Source of the DNA: Setoptus koraiensis
Lineage: Eukaryota > Arthropoda
Length of the DNA stretch: 64,000 bases
Direction of reading: 5' to 3'
Assembly: GCA_048013815.1 (NCBI GenBank)
Contig: CM106586.1
Span: 17,546,001 to 17,610,000, forward strand
Numbering within the stretch: the first letter of the stretch is position 1; each line of letters opens with the position of its first letter. Positions 24,801 to 32,771 of the stretch are shown piece after piece. The position numbers and the translations under genes are program-made. The notes beneath the pieces were generated by a model. It was not told the origin of the DNA and did no database searches. It saw only the letters and a program-made list of their open reading frames with translations.

Positions 24801-25905
24801 ATTGGACAACGACAACAACTCCGCCGACAACTCCGGCCCGTACAGCCCGCAAAGTGAGGCCGCCCCGAGCTCGCCGTCTCTGTCCGCTGTGGACAACGGC
24901 TTGAGCGGTCTGTCGGAGCAGGACTCCAGTTTGGGCTCGGCGCCCGACAGCTACTCAACGAGGACCTCGATGATGTCGTCGGCCCGGCACCATCCGGCAC
25001 ACAACAACGACCATTACGATCACTACAGTGCGCACAACAGTCAGCCGTCGCAACATTCAGCCTTTTCGCCCTCGGCGCCCGCCCGATCACTAGCTAGTCC
25101 CGTGCCGGTCCATCAGCCGCAAATGGTGGGCCAGCGACAAAGATTGACGCCCCAATACAACAGCAGATTGGCCGCCATGAACGGGGTGCCCCAATACGGA
25201 TCGCCGTCTCACATACAATCGTCGTCTTACAGCGGCAATCGTCGCCATCACCAACAATTATCCTCCTATTCGCCCTACGACAACAGCAACGGCGTTGCGG
25301 CCGGTGGCATGCAGTTGGCAGCCACAAACAACAACAATATTCAAGTCCAGAATCCGCCCCACAATGTTCACATGATGGTGACGCAACAACAACAACAATT
25401 AAAATCTACTCAACAACAACAACAACAAGACGCCGCCGGTAGTAGCACAACAACGCCCGGCGCCGCCACCACCGCCGCCACAGCAAGCTCAACTGGCGCA
25501 ATTGTAAACAACAAACAACATTCGAGCAACTCTTTGCAACATATCGACATCGACAAATTGGCCACTCTCAAGGAATTGGCGGCCAGATTGATACCTCACA
25601 TGAATGCGCAATCGTTGTCGCAATCAGCTCTGGCAAACACAAAGAAACAATCTTCAATTTACAGTGATCACGATCACGATCACAACAACAACAACAACGG
25701 TGACCAGCTCATGTCCTCTAGCACAATTGATCAACAGGAAGTGAGCGCCAATCAACAGCCAACGGTGTCATCCACCTCGAGCTTGCCAGAGACTTCCATG
25801 GAAGCGTCGATCGTGTCTAGTCCAGCCAACGTGGCCACATCATCAACAACCACAACCACAACAACGGCAACATATGGCAACAGTCAGACAAAGGGCAAAA
25901 ATTGA
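21851..25905 (+). CDS. Secreted CBM14 (peritrophin-type) chitin-binding protein
   Basis: There are three coding exons: 21851-22015, 22496-24127 and 24364-25905. The introns are 480 and 236 bp, all boundaries GT-AG and phase 0. The product is 1112 aa. Exon 1 carries a signal-peptide-like segment (INCLILLMIGLLALPA, about residues 19-34). Exon 2 is Gln/Ser/Pro/Tyr-rich and ends in one type-2 chitin-binding domain (about residues 525-595, DNA about 23905-24110) with six cysteines: CTGR, CQAF, CVSG, CPEG, CVPA, CDQS. Exon 3 starts PMDSNGPNATVRYHQRYYPE and is then Gln/Asn/Ser-rich. An extracellular matrix or cuticle role binding chitin is expected of the family. The single CBM14 in a long low-complexity protein differs from typical multi-domain peritrophins. 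Codons are GC-rich, like the surrounding tract and unlike SMC2. The start was chosen for the signal peptide. Confidence 0.88.
24154..24247. repeat. 42-bp tandem repeat in intron 2 of the CBM14 gene
   Basis: Two complete 42-bp units (24154-24195 and 24196-24237) and a partial third are present. Each unit is itself built from CCGGCCGTTTATGCCC / GCCGTTTATACCC blocks. The repeat fills much of the intron and keeps the frame open there, which makes the intron look coding. Confidence 0.9.
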
Positions 25906-26248
25906 TAACATATCGCTCACAATTGTCAGAGGACAACAATCAATCCTCGGCGTGCTGAAGGAAGAGTCACAGTCGTGTAGAGATGCACTTTTTTACAAAT
26001 GATTATTATTATAAAAAAACTCTTGTTATCATTGTTATTATTATTATTATCATAGCGTGTTTTCCATAGTTATTTTGTCATTCAACAACAACAACAGTCC
26101 AATGCTCCTAATGTTCAATCTATGTAATTACCAGCCCCGCTCTTGGGCTAACAAACAAAATAAATTTGTCATCTTGTGACCATTGCGGTCATTATTTGTT
26201 TCTATTATTATCCGGTTAGCGTACCAATTATACCCAATACATATGACA
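25906..26248. other. 3'UTR of the CBM14 gene and convergent intergenic space
   Basis: AT-rich, with ATT repeats near 26035-26055 and an AATAAA at 26159-26164, about 255 bp past the stop. The F-box gene ends on the opposite strand at 26249. Confidence 0.6.
26159..26164 (+). terminator. Poly(A) signal of the CBM14 gene
   Basis: This AATAAA is the best signal within 300 bp of the stop. Confidence 0.5.
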
Positions 26249-27667
26249 TTATGTGCAGGAAAATAATTGTTTCATTGAATACTTCCAGATTCGTAAATTA
26301 CTTTTGTCTGACAAATTATTACCTAGGATGTCGTAGATAATATCTGCCAAAGCTGCCATGGTACCGTTTCGGTTGTATTCTTTGGCCATTCTATCACGGG
26401 AGCCCACTCCAAGCGCTATGAAGAGACCATTTTCCGACAAATCAGGCGAGATATACATGGTTAGGCTCCTACTGAGGCACTTCAGACGACAGTGTAAGTA
26501 TCTAAGTTTGGCGATATTGTCATCGAATCTGATAGGGAGCTTCAGGGTATCAAAATAATGACTGAATTGTATTAAATAATGGATGGTCACATTAGAGATG
26601 GTAACACTCTGAACAGGTTTCTTCCCAAGTTTAACCAACAAACTGTAGCTTTCGAGAAGTTTCAGATCTGGAATGAGATCAATAACACGAGTTAGATCCA
26701 GTGTAATTGCATCTTCAGGCATCCCAATATAATTTAATGTCAGATGTAGTCGTTTGAGGCGATTTTCATTCGGTATCACATGTTCCAATATTGTGCCTGC
26801 ATCGGGCAGATCAACTCTTGTCTGGCCGTTCGTCTCGACAGTCGGTTTCAACCCTTCGACCACCAGTTCGAGTTTCTCTAAATTGACGAACTTTAGTGGA
26901 CAACTTCTGAATGTCTTTGATTTTCTCCTTGATTTGTCAGAAAAATTGAATTTCAGGCTCAAGTGACGTAATGGCAATTTTCGTGGCGGTATATCATACT
27001 TATAGTGGTCGCACAAATCTTCATAAGTGGTCGCATTACCTCTGATACTGAGCAAATTATGTAGGTTGGCTGCAATCAAGAACTGGCTCCTGGTAATTTC
27101 GGAATCTGATATATCCAAATGAGTTAAACTGCCACATTCCGGACGGAGCTGATACACACCGATAGTACCGCGATAGCCAAACGTAGATGCGTGACAAATA
27201 CTAAGATGTCTCGCTCGGGGACACAATCTAAAGAGCTCTGACAAGAATGTATAACATAAAGCACCGCAGCAATCTAGATGGATGCTTTCGATTTTGGGAA
27301 AACAACTAAGGGGATACGTTCGCTGATGGGAACTCAACAATGGTGAATCTGCCACTCTCACTTCTAGTCTAGTTAGAAGATCCGGATCGGCGCCATACAA
27401 TTGCCAGAATGCCTCGTAATCTTGTTCCGAATTTCCAATTCCTTCCAATATCACTTTTAGAGATTTGCAATGAGACCGGCGTTGTGCCATGATTTGCTGG
27501 CTTTGCTCAGTCCTGGGGCAAAACTCCAAATGATCGATACGTTTCAGTCCGTCGATTACATTTCGCCATCGTTGGCACACCATGGCCGAGTGGCATCTAT
27601 CCAGGTACGATAATTGGGAAAATATGAGTCCAAGGCAATCGTCATTGAGAGCATCGTTTATGGACAT
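26249..27667 (-). CDS. F-box protein with leucine-rich-repeat-like region
   Basis: This is a single-exon ORF of 472 aa. Residues about 5-45 (LNDDCLGLIFSQLSYLDRCH, then VCQRWRNVI) form an F-box with the usual L..D.L..IF..L...D and V...W patterns. The F-box docks on SKP1 in SCF ubiquitin ligases. The rest alternates hydrophobic and charged segments with repeated L.HL.I / L..L.L patterns typical of irregular leucine-rich repeats, the substrate-recognition half of FBXL-type proteins. No specific orthologue was recognised. It is convergent with the CBM14 gene and in tandem with the SLC18B1-like gene. Codons are less GC-rich than those of the CBM14 gene. Confidence 0.75.
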   Translation of the reverse strand: MSINDALNDDCLGLIFSQLSYLDRCHSAMVCQRWRNVIDGLKRIDHLEFCPRTEQSQQIMAQRRSHCKSLKVILEGIGNSEQDYEAFWQLYGADPDLLTRLEVRVADSPLLSSHQRTYPLSCFPKIESIHLDCCGALCYTFLSELFRLCPRARHLSICHASTFGYRGTIGVYQLRPECGSLTHLDISDSEITRSQFLIAANLHNLLSIRGNATTYEDLCDHYKYDIPPRKLPLRHLSLKFNFSDKSRRKSKTFRSCPLKFVNLEKLELVVEGLKPTVETNGQTRVDLPDAGTILEHVIPNENRLKRLHLTLNYIGMPEDAITLDLTRVIDLIPDLKLLESYSLLVKLGKKPVQSVTISNVTIHYLIQFSHYFDTLKLPIRFDDNIAKLRYLHCRLKCLSRSLTMYISPDLSENGLFIALGVGSRDRMAKEYNRNGTMAALADIIYDILGNNLSDKSNLRIWKYSMKQLFSCT

Positions 27668-28092
27668 AGTTAAATAATTGCTGGCTTGGCTTTAATACAG
27701 CTGGTGTGATAATGTGTATTTTATAGATTTTATTTCATCTATGAATAATTTCTCTGGCATTTATTAACAATTCTGAATTTATCTATGAATAAACAAGCGA
27801 CGACAGTTATCACTACGCGCAATTCTTTCAACCGCTAAGTGGGCTGTCTGCAGAAAAACGGTCACTCTACACGCGTCACGTGGTCGCGTAGTGTTTGTTT
27901 GTTTACCCCTGTTCAGTTATGCGTGATATCAACAGTAACGTGTATTCGACATTTGTAACAGGACAATGGGCTCCTACAAGAAACAATTTACACATTCAAA
28001 CATTAAACATTTATTCATACGGACGCTATTACTTTATTTACAATTTTGGATACAATTTAATATTCTCGATGCAATCATCTATGGCTTGCTAG
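27668..28092. other. Spacer between SLC18B1-like 3' end and F-box gene start
   Basis: No gene seen. TTTATT at 28010-28015 is a minus-strand AATAAA about 80 bp after the transporter stop. The remainder up to 27668 should contain the F-box promoter, with no recognisable core element. Confidence 0.5.
28010..28015 (-). terminator. Poly(A) signal of the SLC18B1-like gene
   Basis: AATAAA on the minus strand, about 80 bp beyond the TGA stop. Confidence 0.5.
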
Positions 28093-30373
28093 TCAATTTG
28101 GGGGCGCCAGTAAAGGCTTAGATTCGGAAAGAGCGAGACTCTTCTCGACGTCGATGGAGTCTTGCGACACGCTTCGTTTAATGATTGATCTCCTCCGATT
28201 GAACAGACTATATACTAGAGCCACCAGTCCCTGGGAAAATAAGCATGAGAGTGGTATTATAATCGATCATCAATTATTATTATTACAGCCGTTGATTGGC
28301 GCAACAGGTATTGTTGTTGGTACTCACTAGCGTTAGTTCGACAAAAAAGAAAATACTCGTTCCCATCCTGTAGCCATAGTTCTCGTAGAGCCATCCACCT
28401 ATAGATGGCCCAAGGAATGAGCTGCAACAAGAAACAAGTTTGATATCAATTATTTGCCTTGGATCATTTCATTGTGCTACCTTGCTACTTGTATAACTAC
28501 TGTATCAGACCATCAAAATGTGTTTAACTAACCCCAGTGACCCGCAGGAAAATACGACGGACGAAACTAAGGCATACGTTCTTTTGTCATCGGGAAATCC
28601 CCTCCTCTGGACGGCATCCGACAAAGTGCTGCAACATGCAAAGAAAAATAATTTAATGTCATATTTTCTACGCACGAATAAATATATATTAGATTATAAA
28701 TTGAGTACCCACTTGTAGAACGCTGGTACAAACTTGAGACCAACACCACATCCGAGTGCCACCAATGAGAGGACAACCAACCATAGTTCGCTAGACAAGA
28801 AGACAAGTTAAATCTTCATTGTATTTAGTGTCTATACACTTGTCATGGCTCGACGATGATTTACACAGTGGCAACTTACGTTTGTATGGGCAAAAACGGA
28901 AGGGGCCCGATAAATATTATACCTAGAGTCATGAGAAAGTGTCCTACTATAATGATAATTTTTGGATTGAACTGTGTGGATGAGATTTTCAATTAGTATT
29001 CGTTCTCTCACTTATGACCGGTAATCTGTAAACTGGAGAGCCCAACACTTACGCCGATGTCGCATATTTTCCCAACAATCGGACTGGAGATGGCGAAAAC
29101 TGAGTGTGTAGAATGATAGAAGATAGAGTTCGATATCAATTATTACTTTAACATCACGACAGTGGGGGAAACAACTTGAGTAAAACAAGCGTGCATCAAT
29201 GGATTATTTGAATGACCACTTACACCCGCCGTCTATAATGAAAAGAAAACCAATGGCTAGAACTCCAATGTCGAATTTTCTCAAATGAGGTTCCAATGTT
29301 GCCGCGTTGAAGCCTAAAAATGTGAAACTTGAAACAATTGCAAGCAAGTCCAGTATGCAACCAACGTCGGCGAAAAGATCAAATAGACCCAATTTGTAAC
29401 TGCCCTCTGGCGCTCTGTCACCAGAAACAGGTGGATTGGGCAATAGGAACATGCTACCTATACTACCGGCCAGTAAGAATGAACCTAACACAGTAAACGG
29501 GAGAGTGTAGCCACCCAATTCGTAGAGGAAGCTACCTACTGTTGGACCTGCAATCAAACCCAAACCGAAGCCTGTCTCAAGTATGCTGAATGCGGTGGCT
29601 ACGTTGTCGGGAAATAATGATGCAACAGCCGTGAAATTTGCTACGCTGAACAAGATGGCACCAAATGCTTCAAATATTCTTACTGTGTAAGCTAGAGTAA
29701 TGAATGGCTTTCCGTACGGAACCTTGTCTAAGAAACTTTATGGGCGAAGCACGCACAAGAGATTAGATACAGATAATTCATCTGACAATAGATTCTTAAC
29801 GAACAATCCGGGACGTCACCACTCACCCAAATGTTATTACAGACACGCCGATGATGAACAAACCCATTGAGATCATACTTTTGGTTGGTATGCGACCAAT
29901 CTGAGATTTGGTGATAGTATCGGTGTATCATATTGTGACAGATTAGCCAGTGCCGACTAACAGTTCCTGCAACAATTGTTTTCTAGTGTAACTTTTGTTT
30001 GTTATAACTACTTAGAACTCACCAGTTTTCCACAGAGAGGCGAAAAAAGTATTATTATCAGCTCGTAGATCCCGAAAACCAAACCATACTCGGTTGGCGT
30101 GGCTCCCTTGAGTTCGGCCTCACGTGGGAAAAATGGCGCTTGCAATGATACGCAAACTGCCGACCAGAAGTTTCCTGTATAGGCAATATGATTTATAATT
30201 TAATAATGTGAGCTTATTTGTTAACACACGCCGATGATATTGATAATGATTGTGCGATAACAATGTGATATTCCGGAACTTACCATAGGCAAACAGAAGC
30301 ATAATGTTGTTCTTGATTAGAGTCATTTTGTGTTTGTGAGTTTGTTTCTTAGCTTTGATTATGATGTCTATAT
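28093..30373 (-). CDS. SLC18B1: SLC18B1-like MFS transporter, ten coding exons
   Basis: I reconstructed ten exons with GT-AG junctions and consistent phases, listed 5' to 3': 30284-30373, 30023-30174, 29827-29900, 29224-29735, 29053-29099, 28880-28971, 28713-28790, 28533-28628, 28328-28421 and 28093-28230. From the ATG at 30326 this gives 441 aa, against about 456 in human SLC18B1. The first exon is open upstream to an acceptor at 30374, so a further N-terminal exon is possible. Family landmarks are VSLQAPFFPREAE, TEYGLVFGIYEL, GLGLIAGPTVGSFLYELGGYTLPF, FAISSPIVGKICD and GPSIGGWLYENYGY, and a cytosolic tail ending KPLLAPPN that recalls the di-leucine end of the human protein. SLC18B1 is a vesicular polyamine-type exporter in mammals; substrate here is inferred. 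Exon D, and exons F and G, have broken copies at 8.6 and 6.9 kb. Confidence 0.88.
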
Positions 30374-30961
30374 CTAAAATGGACGAAAGTTAGGTTGACA
30401 GTGGTGATTACAGTTTCCTTGTTTTGTGTTCAACAAAGAGTTCCAATAGGATTTATCTTGGCTGGTTACAAAGAATACAAACATGAGACTGTTGTAATCA
30501 TTTCAAATTGAGATAGATGATCGTGTTATAAATTGCGCTAAAATTCACTGGAATAATATCAGTTCTTTGTTGGCTGAATACTGCCAGTAACAATACTGGA
30601 TGATGATTTGTCTTGATCGGGCGATATTATCATCAAAGTAAAACTGTGTTATGTGACATTGATGTGTTGATGGCAGTACATCTACATGAACGTTAATACA
30701 GATCCGTGGACAAATTATCAAATTGAATGGGGTGAGAACAAAACTAATTCAATTTAGATCGACGCAAATTACTTGTTGATAGATATTGATTATCAAGGAG
30801 AGTAGGTGAAATCTATTGTTGTAGATACTTTGATTATCCCATTCATTTCTCTCATCTTTGTCTTGCAAGTCTGTCTGGCTAAGTACCTGTATCAGTTTTG
30901 TTTATTTCTTCACACATACTCATGAAGCGTGGTCTTTGTTTACTGGTTAATCAATCACTGA

Positions 30962-31041
<80 letters not shown>

Positions 31042-31371
31042 CTAATAAGAATATTCTATGCTTGTTGTTTCTGACACAAATAACAGAAAGTCTACATGAA
31101 AACAACAATGCGATGAATTAGATAACAACGCCAAGACATCCATTGCTATGATGCACATGATATAATAGTAGTTATAATATAGCATAAAGAATATATGATA
31201 TAACTAACAATATATTGTGTTGATCAGATTAAAACACAATATTATCCCGTTAATACAATCAGAGATACAATAGTTTTTAGCGATCTAGATCATTCAATCG
31301 ATGAATGAAGGTTAGAAACAAGTAAACACTTAGACATCCTAAGAGTCTACATGTCCGTATTTTGTAAATTT
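30374..31371. other. 5' flank of the SLC18B1-like gene
   Basis: AT-rich sequence without a recognisable coding exon. An acceptor (TTTTAG) at the edge of the first recognised exon suggests a 5' exon somewhere in this stretch. The main landmark is the CT microsatellite at 30966-31038. Confidence 0.4.
30966..31038. repeat. (CT)n microsatellite, about 36 units
   Basis: A nearly uninterrupted CT run of about 72 bp, which would be (GA)n upstream of the SLC18B1-like gene on its sense strand. Confidence 0.95.
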
Positions 31372-31716
31372 ATGCTATTACCGGTATGTCTACAATTGAC
31401 ACGAATTGATGATAAGATAATTATCACTATGCTATCTAGTTATAATTATCGCAGCAATGAAAGTCGAAAATATCCGGATATGCCGAAGTCATACAAGTTC
31501 GATCGAGCAGATTCGATTGCGACTCGCTTGTTCGAATGGCAACAGACAAGATAACTAACAGAGTTACTTAAAAGAATTGTTTATTTTTTACTTTCAGATG
31601 GATTCTATCATTCGAACCGTCCATCTAAGAATGACTGTAAAATTATATAATCATCTATTTTCTGATTGAGATTGTAACATCTAGCCCATTATGCATACAT
31701 TGATTTGCATATATGC
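31372..31716. repeat. Direct repeat R1 flanking ACBD5-like copy B
   Basis: This matches R2 (32438-32669) in the same orientation at about 90% by eye, but contains about 100 extra bp (about 31392-31510). Both copies carry a splice-acceptor-like TTTTTTACTTTCAG followed by an ATG and 23 open codons. No coding function was recognised and no terminal inverted repeats are evident. Confidence 0.85.
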
Positions 31717-31747
31717 TATACCTTACTACTTTCCTCATCTAACTTGA

Positions 31748-31780
31748 GAATCTCGAGTCGAGAATCTCGACTCGAGATTC
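31748..31780. repeat. Perfect 15-bp inverted repeat
   Basis: Arms 31748-31762 and 31766-31780 (GAATCTCGAGTCGAG and its reverse complement) are separated by 3 nt. The repeat lies just inside R1, upstream of the ACBD5-like ORF. Confidence 0.9.
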
Positions 31781-32034
31781 AACGCGAGTCGCGCTCTGTC
31801 GTAGTTCAGGCCTAGTTCTGGCACAAACAACCTGGGCGCTCTGCCATGCACAGCAATGCGTGAAGTGCGTCGCCGAAATGTGGCACACGACCGAAGGACG
31901 GGCACACAGAGGGTTTAAAAAGAAGCGACGACATCGTCGGCCGCTACTCTCAATCAATCTATTTAAATTCAGTATTATTTACAGATAATCTATTTTTTAT
32001 ACTATTCTTCTATTAATACAAATAATGCTCAAAT

Positions 32035-32424
32035 ATGGCCTCGGTCAGTCCAACATCGTGGTTTGATATCAAAGAGGAGCAGCCAACACTATCGGACAGC
32101 AATGGAAAATCGTCCAACAACAGTGGCGGTGTCAATATATTGGATGAGGACATTTATTGCAGTTCCTCAGTGGCTGAGGATATCAGTGATCAAATGGCTG
32201 TAGCGGTGCTAAGATTGCAAACTAGTCTGGAACAGGTGACGAAACGGCTGGATTTGGTGGAGGGACAAATTAAATCTCTTAATAAGGCTAACAGCAGCAC
32301 AAGCAAGAAGTCAAATAACAAAAATTTTAATATCTTAACTACAACGAATATTTTTATGATAACGTGGCCAGTGATAGTTTATTTTGCATTCCGTGCAATT
32401 GAGAAAAGGAGAAACTCAAGCTAG
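32035..32424 (+). CDS. ACBD5-like tail-anchored protein, copy B
   Basis: This is a 129-aa single-exon ORF whose protein is identical to copy A. It has an acidic N-terminus with DEDIYC, a coiled coil at 52-82, a tail anchor at about 99-120 and a basic EKRR end, as in the ACBD4/ACBD5 C-terminus. The upstream 300 bp contains TTTAAA-type AT elements (31915-31925, 31965-31975) but no further coding exon. The nucleotide match to copy A begins 5 bp before the ATG and fades about 15 bp after the stop, where R2 begins. The gene plus about 320 bp of upstream sequence therefore forms a cassette (31717-32437) between direct repeats R1 and R2. A peroxisome-ER tether-like role is an inference from ACBD5; no acyl-CoA-binding domain is present. 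Confidence 0.7.
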   Translation: MASVSPTSWFDIKEEQPTLSDSNGKSSNNSGGVNILDEDIYCSSSVAEDISDQMAVAVLRLQTSLEQVTKRLDLVEGQIKSLNKANSSTSKKSNNKNFNILTTTNIFMITWPVIVYFAFRAIEKRRNSS

Positions 32425-32437
32425 TAAATACTAATAA

Positions 32438-32669
32438 ATGCTATTACCGGTATGTCTTTACGCGGCTCGATTCGCTTGTTCTAATGGCAACAGACAAGAC
32501 CACTAACAGAACAGTTACTTAAAAAAAATTGTTTATTTTTTACTTTCAGATGGATTCGATCAATCAAACCGTCCATCTAAGAATGACTGTAAAATTATAT
32601 AATCATCTATTTTCTGGTTGAGATTTTAACATAGAGCCTATTATGCGTACATTGGTTTGCATATATGCA
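32438..32669. repeat. Direct repeat R2 flanking ACBD5-like copy B
   Basis: A shorter partner of R1, starting about 14 bp after the stop of the ACBD5-like ORF with a 20-bp exact match to the R1 start (ATGCTATTACCGGTATGTCT). It then lacks R1's internal segment and continues to a TTTGCATATATGC end. Confidence 0.85.
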
Positions 32670-32771
32670 GTGCCATTGATGGGTAGCTTCATAAAGATTA
32701 AACAAGTTTACCAATTGTAGATTCAATTGTGCTAATTCATAATAGATCGTTTTTGTTAGTATCGTAAATCA

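Noticed and set aside
31372-32669. R1/R2 as long terminal repeats of a retroelement
   Set aside because: There is no reverse transcriptase, primer-binding or polypurine feature between them. The interior is only about 720 bp and encodes a host-like protein.
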